In this document: positions 10,983 through 21,760 of the stretch, piece after piece
How the letters are laid out: each line of letters begins with the position of its first letter
How positions within the stretch are numbered: the first letter of the stretch is position 1
From: Platanthera guangdongensis
Lineage: Eukaryota; Streptophyta; Magnoliopsida; Asparagales; Orchidaceae
Direction of reading: 5' to 3'
DNA length: 64,000 nt
Assembly (NCBI GenBank): GCA_039583875.1
Contig: CM077163.1
Location: forward strand, 230,942,646 to 231,006,645
Notes under the pieces: model-generated
What the model was told of the DNA's origin: nothing
The model's database searches: none
The model's input: the letters and a program-made list of their open reading frames with translations, nothing else
Program-made: the position numbers and the translations under genes

Positions 10983-11277
10983 TGTTATGGGCCTACTCGA
11001 AGGTCACCGGAGGAATGACAGGAGGTGGAGATGATGGTGGCGGAGATACTACGAAGCCTTGATAGCTCCTAAGTGGGGAGTGCTCGAGAGAACTTCCAAA
11101 ATCTCTTTTAGGGAAAAGACTTATTCATTGATACCTCATACAAGACCCCTAGGGTCCTTTAAATAAAACGTAGATGGACATTTCTGTAGAAAGTCTGGCA
11201 CATAGTAATGACAAACATATAATGAAGAAATACAAAATACAACTCAATAATAAGATAACTAATTGGGCACGTTGTTG
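10983..11277 (-). repeat. 5' LTR of element G
   Basis: It starts with TGTTATGGGCCTACTCGA and runs to about cacgttg. Its second half was copied again in the adjacent 529-bp tandem duplication. Confidence 0.75.
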
Positions 11278-12156
11278 ATAACACAAGGATAATTTGGAAG
11301 CTTATTGATGGCCCTTGAGATGTGAAAACTTATTTAAGAAACTTTTACCTTTCTCATTAAAAAGTTATATAAATTAAGTTTAAAAAAAATAGTTATCTCA
11401 AATATTATTACTTAAATATTTCCTCCCATTAAAAATTTAAAATACACAACATTTTTAAACAATCAAGCATAAAAAATGTTTAAATAGAAAATCGTGTAGA
11501 TTTAGGGAGTAGTGTGAGAGGTTTAAATGCTCAAATAAAAGTTTATCATAAATGGTAGCATATTTCACCACTAATATAAGACACGACTTAAAAGGATTTC
11601 ATGACTCAAGTAGGAACATTGAGTCTCTTTTAGGGTTTAGGGAAAAGACTTCTTCAATGATATCTCGTACAAGACCCCCAGGGTCCTTTAAATAAAACAT
11701 AGATGGGCATTTCTGTAGAAAGTCTGGCACATAGTAATGACAAATATATAATGAAGAAATACAAAATACAACTCGATAATAAGATAACTAATTGGGCATG
11801 TTGTCGATTACACAAGGATAATTTGGAAGTTTATTGATGGCCCTTGAGATGTGAAAACTTATTTAAGAAACTTTTACCTTTCTCATTAAAAAGCTATATA
11901 AACTAAGTTTTTAAAATATATATATAATTATCTCAAATATTATTACTTAAATATTTCCTCCCATTAAAAATATAAAATACACAACAATTTTAAACAATCA
12001 AACATAAAAAATGTTTAAATAGAAAATTGTGTAGATTTAGGGAGTAGCGTGAGAGGTTTAAATGATCAAATAAAAGTTTATCATAAATGGTAGCATATCT
12101 CACCACTATTATAAGACACGACTTAAAAGGATTTCATGACTCAAGTAGGAACATTG
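11102..12156. repeat. 529-bp tandem duplication spanning an LTR edge and its flank
   Basis: The motif CATAGTAATG occurs at 11201 and 11730, and about 520 bases around it repeat in direct order. Each unit begins inside element G's LTR (tctcttttaggg) and extends into about 340 bases of flanking AT-rich DNA ending in aggaacattgagtct. The junction shares tctc, consistent with a microhomology-mediated duplication after G inserted. No coding sequence. Confidence 0.85.
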
Positions 12157-12169
12157 AGTCTCGTGTACA

Positions 12170-12529
12170 TGTTATGTGGCGTGGCGACGCAAGTTATCTT
12201 CTTCATATCTTCAAATTATGTTTATGTTATTTCGTGTATTATTGTTAGTGTTTTGTGTCCATTGTCGTAAGCCCAAATGGGGGGCGTATTTGTGAACTTA
12301 AATAGAGCCCGGTTGGACCTAAACAGTATGCAAGCAAATTAGAATCAAGTTCTCTCTCTCTCTCTTATTTCTCTTTTCCCTCTCCCTCTCTCTCTTAACT
12401 CACAGGAAAGAACCCGGAGTTGCCCTAGCCGACACTTGCACGGGTTCCGCCTTCCACCCGACATCGCTCGTCGGCTTTCCGTCATTGCTCCTCCGCCGAT
12501 CACGAGGGCTCAAGGGAAGGCCCATAATA
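12170..12529 (+). repeat. 5' LTR of element H
   Basis: Begins TGTTATGTGGCG and ends CCCATAATA. It carries a (CT)n tract near 12351-12396 in the presumed transcribed part. Confidence 0.88.
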
Positions 12530-12532
12530 GGC

Positions 12533-12545
12533 TGGTATCAGAGCC
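12533..12545 (+). other. Primer binding site of element H
   Basis: TGGTATCAGAGCC, three bases inside the 5' LTR; initiator-Met tRNA type. Confidence 0.9.
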
Positions 12546-13882
12546 AGCCCTCTCTGGCGCGTCTTCCGCTCGCCCTAACCCGCGCGATCAGCACCGACCC
12601 TCCGCTGTTTCCTCTTCCAGCAACCCATGCGATTCAGAACGCCATTCCAACCCTGCGACGACTACTCTGCCACATCGTAAGCTCGCCGACTCTTCTCCCA
12701 CCCTCGCGGCTACTACCCCGTCGCACCGCACGTGTAAGGGATCGACTGCCAGCCCCGAGGCCCCTGCTCCCGGGCATTTTGCGACTACCATCCACTCTCC
12801 CAGTACCACCGCAGCAGCTCCACGACCCTCCTCCTCCGTCGGCCTACTTCTAACACCGTCGATCGTCTGTCCAGCCCTATCACGGAAGGCCGACAGTGCT
12901 CCCTCGCTCGCTGAGATCATGACCCTCTTCCAAACCATGCTCGCGACGCAGAACGCCAAAATGGACGCCCTCAACGCGCGCCCGAATGCCTTACAAGGGC
13001 TGCCTTTTCCCAGCCCTTGCACACAGTCGACCACCCTTCGGTGAGCCGCGTGGCCTCCGCCGCTCCTACAGGCGCGGAATACCCCGCCTATGCACAAACT
13101 ATCCGGATGGATTTTCCCATCTACGAGCGCTGCTAAGATCCTCTACCTTGACTTACCCGTTGAGATATTTTCTTCACCAACCAGTGCACACCAGAGGAAT
13201 AACGCGTCGACATTGTCTCCTTCCTCTTACTCGGCCCAATGCAATTGCGGTTCACTCAACTTCTGCGGGAACACCTCAACGTTTCGTGGGTAGAATTCAG
13301 CTCGTCTTGCACCATGAGATTTGGTCCTGCTATCCAGGGAAACCCACTCGGCGATCTTGTGAACCTCAAACAGGACGGCTCCATCGACTCATATCTCAAA
13401 CAATTTCAGATTCTACTGTCAAGAGCAACATCCGTCCTACCGTAGCAACAAGTTTCCCTCTTCACCGCCGGCCTCCACGAGCGATTACGTTGGGATGTGG
13501 AATTCCTTCTGCCATATGATCTCAACGCAGCTATGAGCCTCGCCAGAGCCTGTGAACGGCAGCTACTTCTCGATCATCCACCTTTGGGACGTTGCGACCA
13601 TCAGGGCACTTACTCTCTATCCAACTTGCCTGACAAGGCTCCTTTTCGGTACGCTGCACTGCGGACTACTGTTTGTCGCCGTTTGTTCCGCATCGAGATG
13701 GCCGAGCGTCGTGAAAAAGACTTGTGCTACAATTGCGATGACCAGTTCACCACGGGCCATCGATGCAAACGTTTATTTTGGCTCAAAGTAGATGATCCTC
13801 CCAATGATGACGCGACAGGTGGCGTAGACACTGCAATACCCTTCGATCCAGCTTACAAGCTGTCTTCGGACGAGGCCGACGA
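12546..13882 (+). pseudogene. Gypsy gag with zinc knuckle, frameshifted, element H
   Basis: The N-terminal part (up to about 13040) is Pro/Ser/Thr-rich and ends with a helical MTLFQTMLATQNAKMDALN. The frame then shifts. The core gives RMDFPIYERC, MQLRFTQLLREHLNVSW, GDLVNLKQDGSIDSYLKQF and SLFTAGLHERLRWDVEF, which is standard Retrotrans_gag order. A CCHC knuckle (CYNCDDQFTTGHRC) lies at about 13730-13770. In-frame stops occur near 13130-13200 and at 13443. After the knuckle an acidic tail runs straight into the 3' LTR, so protease and RT are absent by design or by an old deletion. Confidence 0.8.
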
Positions 13883-14244
13883 TGTTATGTGGCGTGACAA
13901 TGCTAGTTATCTTCTTCGTATCTTCAAATAATGTTTATGTTATTTCGTGTATTATTGTTAACGTTTTGTACTCATTGTCGTACGCCCAAATGGGGGGCGT
14001 ATTTGTGAACTTAAATAGGGCCCGGTTGGACCTAAACGGTATGCAAGCAAATTAGAATAAAGTTCTCTCTCTCTCTCTCTTATTTCTCTTTTCCCTCTTC
14101 CTCTCTCTTTTAACTCACGGGAAAGAACCCGGAGTTGCCCTAGCCACCACCCGCACGGGTTCCGTCTTCTGCTCGACATCGCTCACCGGCTTTCCGCCAT
14201 TTCTCCTCTGCCGGCCACGAGGGCTCAAGGAAAGGCCCATAATA
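13883..14244 (+). repeat. 3' LTR of element H
   Basis: Starts TGTTATGTGGCGTGAC and ends CCCATAATA before the second GTACA. It differs from the 5' copy at scattered positions, so the insertion is not recent. Confidence 0.88.
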
Positions 14245-14286
14245 GTACACTCATGGCTACATTAACCTCAAATACTTAGAGCACAC

Positions 14287-14574
14287 ATGAATAGGAGTCA
14301 GATACACATGAATAGGCAAGTCGAGTATGCGATCTGTAGGCTTAAGGAAATTGCATTAGATTTGCGGAAACAACTCGAACGCATGAGAAATAAGTTATGG
14401 TTGCCACCAGTCACTACCTCAGTTGAGTTTAAAACGGCGTTGCGCAAACATTATGTTTCCCCCGACAACCTCCAGACTATGTATCGTAGATTTCATAATC
14501 TACAACAGAGGGGTTTATCAATGAATGAGTACACTAACGAATTTTTAGTCCTTCAGTCTAGGCTAGGTATTTAA
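14287..14574 (+). pseudogene. Second gypsy gag fragment
   Basis: This 95-codon frame contains EFKTALRKHYVSPDNLQ, YRRFHNLQQRGLSMNEY and TNEFLVLQSRLGI, the pattern of the C-terminal half of Retrotrans_gag domains. It ends at TAA, and the sequence beyond (14600-14770) still has gag-like pieces in other frames. It comes from a different lineage than element H, whose 3' TSD lies just upstream, so H inserted close to or into this older remnant. Confidence 0.65.
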
Positions 14575-16854
14575 TAGGGAGATATAATGACCGTGTCCTA
14601 TTATCTGCACACGTTACTCTATTAAATTAGGGACTAACTAGAGCTGCACACTTATCGCAATTTAGAGGAAGTTTCTAATATGGCTCGTATAGTGCAGTTC
14701 AATTTAAGTCTACTGATAGAACTCATCCTAGTTTCATCATTGTTTTTTATGGTCGTAAATTCCCCTTGATCCTACAACTCCCACGAGCATTGTGGCCTCA
14801 CCTATCTCCATCATATCACTCCCTTTGGTTACAAAGATTCTTCTTAAGCCCCACCTTCAAGAAGGAGAACTCCTTCGTCTTCATCTTATCATCTCGACTG
14901 CAATTGTGACTCCACTTGCCCCCACTGTATTGCAACCTTTAATCACTGAGTTTCTTCCAGAGACACTGCTCCATAAAGGATAACTTGCTAGCGACGTGTC
15001 ACTCATCTTAGATGGCACATACTCGATCTTCACATTTTCTGACTCTCCTATTCCACTGCAGTTGCACACCCGTGTGCCCGTAAACATTATGCTCAACGTT
15101 CGCTTGTCATTGACACTAGAATCATCACCTTATATTGACTTTGTATTTGGTGACCGCACTCTTATTATACTACACGGTCCTTTATGTAACACAGACAACA
15201 AAAATTATCGTCAAATTAAATATCTATTTAATAAAATTCGTATTGGGAGGACAATAACGATCTCACTCTTTGATCCTCACTCTCACACACTTTGTAATAC
15301 TTGTCTCTTTGAAGCTCTGATTTTTACCGACCAGTTAAATATCATGCATAAAACTATGACTAGCAATTTACGAGCATCTTTGGAAAACTATAATTCCATG
15401 ATTGATTTTATCACCAAAAATTATATTTTCCAAAAAGAGATTGATTTCCTGCATTTTTCAGGATAAAGAGTTTATATACAGGCCATGAGCTGCAGGCCTG
15501 TAGCGAAGGATCCTTCCTTTGCCTCAATACATACCAGGCTACCACATCCCAAAGTTTCTCAGATCCCATTTCATTTTTAGAGTTACCATGGTGGAATCTA
15601 CTAAAGTTTTGGATATATATATAAGCATGATAGTAGCAGATCATTTTCAGATCGACCGACAGACTTCTTTGTCGCAGGCTACATTACACTCTCGATGGGG
15701 TCGAGGTCTTACAACTCCGAGAGAATTGATGTCATATGCGTCGCATCATCACATTATGTCTTTATTTTACTCTCATATATTTATTTTAGCACGCATCTAT
15801 TTTTATCACGCATGTACTCGTTTATTTTATATCGTGCACATTGTCTGCGCTTGTTACGGCTTATTGTTGTGATCGTCCAATAAGATCCTGAATAAAAAAA
15901 ATCTGTCAAAATTATATAAAATGATAATCAAGGCAAACAAGATTTGACTAAATGTTAAGTAATTTGAAAGAGATAATTTAATAAGACCAATATTATATTT
16001 TCAAAATTATATGATTGAGAGTATAAAATCTCCATTAATTTGTAAAGTTTAACATTTTTATATTTTTGAATACTTATATCCATGGTTTCCTATTCCCATA
16101 CCACGCAATGAAAAAACCGGCCTCCCCCCTTATATTTTGAATAAATACCTTGCTTCAAAAGGACCCGCCCTCCTTGTAATACCCATTAAAACTCCTATTT
16201 CCTTTTATTCATCCATGCATGTGCCTTAAAAAGAAACCGGTCTCCTACTTCTCGAGACTGCGCTTGACAATATCGAAGAAACAAAGTTTTCTCTATTTTT
16301 TTAGGAGCCTGCCGACTGTTTTCCTCATGCATTGTCTGCGACATCGATTCCTTCCGGGCTCGCATCGCCGCCCGTCGCCACATAATGCTTCGACGACCTT
16401 ATTCCTGCTTTCTTCCGCTGAGAACGACGCCTCCACAGTTGGGTTCCTCCAAATCGGTGTTGCCCAAACAACCTCGACGTCGACTGTTTCCCTGCCACTA
16501 ATGAAGCCCCCTTTTGCCTCTGTCCGACCCTCCACCACCACCGCTCAACCATTCAAGGCATCCCCATCCATCGCTGGACCCCCACCATCAAAATTGACAC
16601 CCCCCAAAGCCTCCATCTCCTTTTTTTTTATTCTGTCCGGGTACTTTCCGAGCCACAAGAGTGTCGAGCTTCAATTCAACCATCCCCGACCCAATTTCCT
16701 GTTTCCATGTGGATCCTTTAACTATTTGTGATGCGTCTATGGTATACCTCCTAAACTTATCTCTTAATCATTGCATGTTAGCCAAAGGGTATGCTTTATT
16801 TATCTTGGTCATTAAATTTCAGAGCTCCCTTGCTCTAATTTTAATAAAACATAT
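14575..16854. other. Gypsy debris and unclassified sequence
   Basis: A 156-codon frame at 14996-15466 and a 170-codon frame at 16219-16731 are open but match nothing I know. The first follows gag debris and may be degraded retroelement sequence. The second is rich in Ser/Pro/Thr with a basic N-terminus; the opposite strand is also partly open. No splice pattern or RNA gene was seen. Confidence 0.35.
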
Positions 16855-17040
16855 TTGTTGTTAATTTTCATATTCGCACATTTTCATTCCTCTAATTTCA
16901 TCGCTCCCTTCCTCTAATTTTAATAAAACCTATTTGTTGACAATTTTTGTATTCACGCATTTTCATATTCGCGCATTTTCATTCCTCTAATTGTTGTCAA
17001 TTTTCATATTTGCGCATTTTCATTCCTTTAATTGTATGCT
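16855..17040 (+). repeat. Short AT-rich minisatellite
   Basis: Repeats of attttcatattcgcgcattttc and cctctaattttaataaaac, unit roughly 40-60 bases, four to five imperfect copies. Confidence 0.7.
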
Positions 17041-17289
17041 TGTGGATCGTTGATTCATATTAATCATATGTTTGAATGTTGACTTTGTATGTGTGTGTGT
17101 GAGCCTAAGGTCAAGTATCACTTAAGATTATTTGAGAACATCACACTTACGGTACATATTTGATAAAAATCGCAAAATTTACTTTTAAATGTTTTCGAGA
17201 TTCTGGATTACATCAATTAGCATATATGCCATTCAGTATTTCTAGCAAAGTCTTTTGTCCCCACCACCACCACCACACACAAGCACAGC

Positions 17290-17490
17290 CAAAGTTTTTT
17301 ACTTTCGGGCTTTGTTTGGAAATCTATGTCCGGGTGAAACCAGTTGCTGACATGTGTCGCAATCGCGTGAGCCTGAATAATTAAATGATTTTTGCGTCAA
17401 TTATTTCACTTAACCAATCGATTCGTCTTCTCTTTTGGGTATTTACTTCTTTTGTAAATAGTTGCAAGTTTCTTCTACAGACAATCGAGC
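17290..17490 (+). repeat. Left arm of a long inverted repeat
   Basis: It pairs with 20175-20350 in opposite orientation. Shared blocks include TTTGTTTGGAAATCTATGTC, CGTGAGCCTGAA and GGTATTTACTT. The two arms enclose a MITE-like element and a CACTA element. This could be the long terminal inverted repeat of a Mutator-like element or simply two inverted copies of one repeat; no TSD was resolved. Confidence 0.6.
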
Positions 17491-17708
17491 AATCTACCTC
17501 CGACAATCTTTCTAACCAGCGGCGATGACAACGCCATCTTCGAAAACCCAAAAGAGACACACTGTTTTCTTTCTTTCTCTGAAACTATCTTTATTAAGTA
17601 TACCATCCAAATAGAAACGCATTATTTTCTTTCTCAGGACTATAAAGAAGGATGACCTCCCGAAAAAAGAGTCTGAAGAGACGCATTGTTTTCTTTCTTC
17701 CTCTGGAA

Positions 17709-18496
17709 ACATTGTTTTAAATATCAAATGTTGGCGACATATCAAATTGAGTTTTTAAATGTCGGATGTCGGGTGTCGGAAATCAGAGACATGTCGGGAT
17801 ATTTTAAAATATCGGATTTTCATAACTTATAAATAATTTTTTTATTTTTATGTATACTAACTATAATTATATGTTATAAAATAGAAAAAAAAAATAATAA
17901 ATAGATAAAAAATGAGTCATTTATATTATAAAATAAAATCGAATAGTATTTAAGATAAAATATTATTAACAAATACAAAATGATACATTGTAAAATATAT
18001 TTATAATTATACAATAATGTTATTTTGATGACAATAAGTTTATTGCAAATAAACAAGATTTAAAAGTTAAAAAATCCTTGATTGATTATAATTTTTTTTC
18101 AAACATATAAATTTATATTAAAAACATGCAAATAATCAACTAATAAATATATTAAATATTTTCATATTTTTTATAATATGAAATTAAAATATTGTGAAAT
18201 AATTATACAAAATTAGTTATAAGAATGAAACGTTAAAAAAACTGAAACAATAAGTTTAATCGATTTAAACATATATAATATATATATACAATTTAAACAT
18301 ATGATGTTAGTCTACTAATATAACATAAAATTAAATAGTGTGTGATATATTTAAATGTCGTGTCGGCTGATATATCAGAAAAAATCGGACATGTCAACCT
18401 ATATTTTACAAAAGAACTTTTATTTTTGAAAAGCATATCGTTTTGCCCTAAAAATGACATGTCGGGAGACAAGTCGAAAGACATTTAAAACGTTGT
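17709..18496. mobile_element. MITE-like element with imperfect 17-bp inverted ends
   Basis: The left end ACATTGTTTTAAATATC and the reverse complement of the right end, ACAACGTTTTAAATGTC, agree at 14 of 17 positions. Just inside each end are several copies of TGTCGG and GACATGTCGGG, while the middle is over 80% AT with no ORF. The flanks continue a local degenerate repeat (gaaac...tatcttt...aagtataccatccaaatag), which indicates insertion into it. The family is uncertain; a hAT-like origin is possible. Confidence 0.55.
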
Positions 18497-18599
18497 CTAG
18501 AACTAACTTTGTGAAGTATACCATCCAAATAGACGAAGAAAACAAAAAATACAGTTATTCTCATATGGTATGACCGTCATTCATTCTTGCTAAGTTTTA

Positions 18600-18953
18600 T
18601 TATTCGCATGTGATTCTTTATCAGTGAGACTAATGTCAAAGATGACCTCAGCGGGGACCAAAAGTGATCTTCATGGAGAGCGAAAGTGATATTCAATCAA
18701 AAGTGATCTGCACGGAGATCAAAAATAGTTTTTGTGGAGATCAACCACGAGCTCAGGGAGATGAATAATCTCCTCACCTTCATTGCTTCTTAGAGATCTA
18801 AACTAATCTCCACGGCGAGTCCTGGAGATTGAGTTTGTGGAGATCAAAGTTTATTCTAACTAGGAGGTTTATTTCCATTCTTTAATAGTGAGATGGAGAA
18901 GTAAGCCAGCAAGAAGATAGAGTTCGTGGAGATCAAAGTTTATTCTAATTAGA
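18600..18953 (+). repeat. Degenerate tandem repeat with gtggagatcaaa
   Basis: Short units (gtggagatcaa, aaagtgatct) merge into a longer duplicated unit containing gatcaaagtttattctaa and gatggagaagtaagccagcaa. The last unit is interrupted by the CACTA element. Confidence 0.7.
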
Positions 18954-18956
18954 AGA

Positions 18957-20108
18957 CACTACAAGAAAATCTCTTATTAGCTAGGAGAAGAATTTGTTGC
19001 TAAAACATAAAATTCGTTTCTAATTTACATCAGCAAGGTATTTAACAACAAAAAATTCCTTTCTAAATTGAGCTTAGCTAAATTTAGAAAGGATTTTTTT
19101 TCCTTTCTATTTTGGAAGGAAATTTTAGCAAGGATTTTTATCCTTCCTAAATTAGCAAGCAATTCATTTTTTGTTGTTAATTATTATGGTAAATAAAAAA
19201 TGATTTTTTTAAAACAAATCATGCTATGAGCCGGATTTGAACCCATTACCTCTCAAATAAATTCTACCATGCTTTCCAACTATGCTAACAACTTATTTTT
19301 ATATTTTTGCGGTACGTTATATATATATTTATATATATATATATGTTTAATATTTAACTTATAATATTATGTTAAGAAATAAATATATATTATCACATTT
19401 AAATGTATATAAGTATTAAAAATTTATAATATTATATATATCTCCGGCTGACTTATAAATATATATAAGTATTTTACATTTTCTAAAATTACATTAAAAA
19501 TAAATATATTATTAATTAATTTGTTGAATACTAATTAATACTCTATTATAATTTATAAATATATTATTAATTATTCTATTCAAATAATTTATGCTAGTTT
19601 CAAAGATATGTATATGTTGAAATAATTTACAAAATTATATACAAAATTAATTATTTATAAAAATTATTTTGTTGGTCCTAAACTATGTTAATCTATAGAC
19701 ATATATGAATTTATAAATAATTTTTTTAACTTATATGACGTATATATATGTATGATCATTTCATTTTATATTTTAGCTATGAATTAAATTTAATAGATGG
19801 ACATAAAAAAATAAAAACATCTATATTTTTTTATGAAAAATAACAAATGATTTAAGTGGGAAATATCTCAATCAATATTTTGCAACAAAAAATTTGTTGT
19901 TATTTTAGCAACAAGAAATTTTGTTGTTATTTTTGCATCAAAAATTTTGAAACAAAATAATTCGTTGCTAATTTTGCAACAAAAAAATTTGTTGCTAATT
20001 TTGTAGGTAAATTAGAAAATCATTTACCTTGTTAAATTTGATGCTAATTAGCAAGCAATTATCTTGTCTTTCTAATTTTCCTTGCTAAATAGACTTTTTC
20101 TTGTAGTG
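18957..20108. mobile_element. Non-autonomous CACTA element, 1152 bp, TSD AGA
   Basis: The ends CACTACAAGAAAA and TTTTTCTTGTAGTG are the terminal inverted repeats of the CACTA (En/Spm) class, and AGA flanks both sides (18954-18956 and 20109-20111), the expected 3-bp TSD. Subterminal regions carry many copies of gcaacaaaaaatttgttg and ccttgctaaatt-like words in both orientations, typical transposase-binding arrays. No transposase is encoded. The middle is AT-rich and contains a tRNA-like sequence. Confidence 0.93.
19223..19289 (-). other. tRNA-like sequence inside the CACTA element
   Basis: On the minus strand GTTAGCATAGTTGG resembles an internal A box and GGTTCAAATCC is a good B box, about 35 bases apart, followed by GGCTCATAGC. 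The acceptor stem does not pair cleanly, so this is tRNA-derived rather than a working gene. Confidence 0.45.
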
Positions 20109-20174
20109 AGACCTGTTTTCATTCTGTAACAGTCAGATGGAGAAGAAGAAAGTCAGCAAGAAGATGTAAGCAGC

Positions 20175-20350
20175 GTTTTCCTACAGGCAAGTATCTACAA
20201 AAAAAAGTAAATACCGAAAAGAGACAGAATCGAGTGGTTAAGGGAAAGAATAGGCGCCAAAATTATTTTATTTTTCAGGCTCACGCAATTGCGAAAACTG
20301 TTAGCAACATAGTTTACACGGACATAGATTTCCAAACAAAACCTGGAAGC
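20175..20350 (-). repeat. Right arm of the long inverted repeat
   Basis: Inverted relative to 17290-17490. Gypsy element E inserted about 50 bases further right, at 20402-20406. Confidence 0.6.
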
Positions 20351-20406
20351 AAAAAATGTTACGACACACATACACACACAAAAGAGAACCCTAATCTGAA
20401 AATAGC

Positions 20407-20738
20407 TGTTAAGAACAAAATGAATCCAGTAGGGACTAACTAACAGATTAAAACCACCAACTGCTTGCACAACAACCACCAACTGCTTGCATAAAACGGA
20501 ATAAAACCGATTGCAATACAGGAAAATAAGAGGATCCCACCTGAGAGCTAAGCTCTGAGAGGTGTTCTCACGGTGAGGGGAAAGATTCCCGATTCAGCCA
20601 CCCACAACCTACACAACCATCAAGTTCAGCGATGAAAAATAAAACCCTAACTAAGCTTGCTACTTATAAGATCCGGTAGCCAGGCTAATTAAGAAACTAT
20701 CCTCCACAAAATAAAACTCGCCCAAATAGATCATAGCA
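20407..20738 (-). repeat. 3' LTR of element E
   Basis: Starts TGTTAAGAAC and ends GATCATAGCA. The adjacent plus-strand tattccaccccac is the complement of its polypurine tract. Confidence 0.88.
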
Positions 20739-20767
20739 ATACATTCCACCCCACAATTTACTTGTCC

Positions 20768-21023
20768 TCAAGGAATGATAAAGTGTGGATAGTGATGCTT
20801 GAATGACTTTAGCTCCTCCCAGGTTGCTTCTTCCTTGGTGTCGTTGATCCATTGCACGTGAACTTGGGTCATCACGCAGTTGCGGTTAGGTGCAATGCGG
20901 CGGCTCAAGATGCTTTGTGGTTCCACCATCAAGTTGCCCTCCGAGTTGGTGAGGTTGGGCAGCGGGATTTGTTGGTCGGGTTTGTCTCCTACATGCTCTC
21001 GAAGTTGGGAAATGTGGAAGGTG
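20768..21023 (-). pseudogene. Integrase C-terminal tail with chromodomain, element E
   Basis: The frame reads FHTFHISQLREHVGDK, which continues the integrase C-terminal domain, then PQSILSRRIAPN and QVHVQWINDTKEEATWEEL, ending KHHYPHF before a stop. The VQW..... EEATWE pattern is the chromodomain-like module that can steer integration toward certain chromatin. It was separated from the rest of integrase by copia F, whose TSD TGATG lies at 21024-21028. Confidence 0.85.
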
Positions 21024-21028
21024 TGATG

Positions 21029-21141
21029 AAATAGATGAGAGGAAAAATAATACTTCATACTTCCTCAAAGGGGAATAAGGTTAATATATATACAATAGGT
21101 CCATATAGAATAATACGCCAATAATAAATATCACGCCAATA
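21029..21141 (-). repeat. 3' LTR of element F
   Basis: It differs from the right copy at about two substitutions and one indel over 113 bp, by eye. Confidence 0.85.
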
Positions 21142-21154
21142 CTCCCCCTCAAGC

Positions 21155-21760
21155 TGGCGCGAAAAAGTCAAGCAAGCCCAGCTTGCCACATGTAGAGAGA
21201 AGTCCGGAAGGTCCAACCGCCTTGGTGAAGGCATCGGCAATCTGCTCAGCGGAGGGAACATAGGACACTTCAAGTGTCCCTGAACGGATGTGCTCCTGAG
21301 AAAGTGAATATCAACCTCAATATGTTTAGTCTGCTCGTGCAGAACTGAGTCGGAGGCAAGCATGAGAGTGGACTGGTTGTCGCACACAAGAGTCGAAGAA
21401 CCAGAGGGAGGAGAGCCAAGCTCGGTCAAGAGGGTACGCACCCAAAGGAGCTCAGTAGCGTCGTGGGCCATAGCCATGTACTCAGCCTCAGCAGATGAGC
21501 GGGAGACAGCATTCTGCTTCTTGCTCTTCCAGGAAATAAGATTGTCGTCATAGAAAGTGCACATCCCCGAGGTAGAACGTCGATCAGTAAGGGAACCAGC
21601 ATAGTCAGAATCCGTGTAACAAGTAGGATCAAGGGCCAGAGATGAACGGTATAAAATAATGCGAATAATAAAACTTAGCAAGAACGACTTGGGGACATGA
21701 GGCCCGCAAAGAAGAGATCGGGTCACATTCAAGAGATGACGATTCTTGCGTTCCGCCACG
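21155..21760 (-). pseudogene. Integrase end fused to RNase H, RT deleted, element F
   Basis: The frame starts with AERKNRHLLNVTRSLL, the end of the copia integrase core with its catalytic Glu, and after about 30 residues becomes YTDSDYAGSLTDRRSTSG, SWKSKKQNAVSRSS, AEAEYMAMA and QTKHIEVDIHFLR, the copia RNase H. The RT segment with its YVDD box should lie between these and is absent. A later indel near 21290 shifts the last 40 codons out of frame. Loss of RT without loss of the flanking domains points to one internal deletion. Confidence 0.85.

Larger units (their letters stand above)
8057..11285 (-). mobile_element. Gag-only gypsy-type element G
   Basis: Two LTRs of about 310 and 295 bp start with the same TGTTATGGGCCTACT (plus strand, at 8057 and 10983). 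The primer site lies just inside the right LTR, so the element reads on the minus strand. The interior holds only gag-like sequence, split by about 1.2 kb of unrelated DNA. There is no protease, RT or integrase, and the gag C-terminal part runs almost directly into the 3' LTR. The outer end of the right LTR is altered (gttgttgataacaca instead of gttgcccaaaaca), so the boundary there is approximate and no TSD was found. Confidence 0.75.
12170..14244 (+). mobile_element. Complete gag-only gypsy-type element H, TSD GTACA
   Basis: The LTRs (360 and 362 bp) begin TGTTATG and end CCCATAATA. GTACA flanks both sides (12165-12169 and 14245-14249), so both ends are exact. The interior is only about 1.35 kb: a primer site, a gag with a zinc knuckle, then the 3' LTR. 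This is the layout of TR-GAG type non-autonomous elements, which would need pol from another copy. The LTR end TA instead of CA is unusual. Confidence 0.88.

Noticed and set aside
20195..20482. 95-codon ORF crossing the left end of element E
   Set aside because: It spans the junction of the inverted repeat and the LTR, so it joins unrelated sequences.
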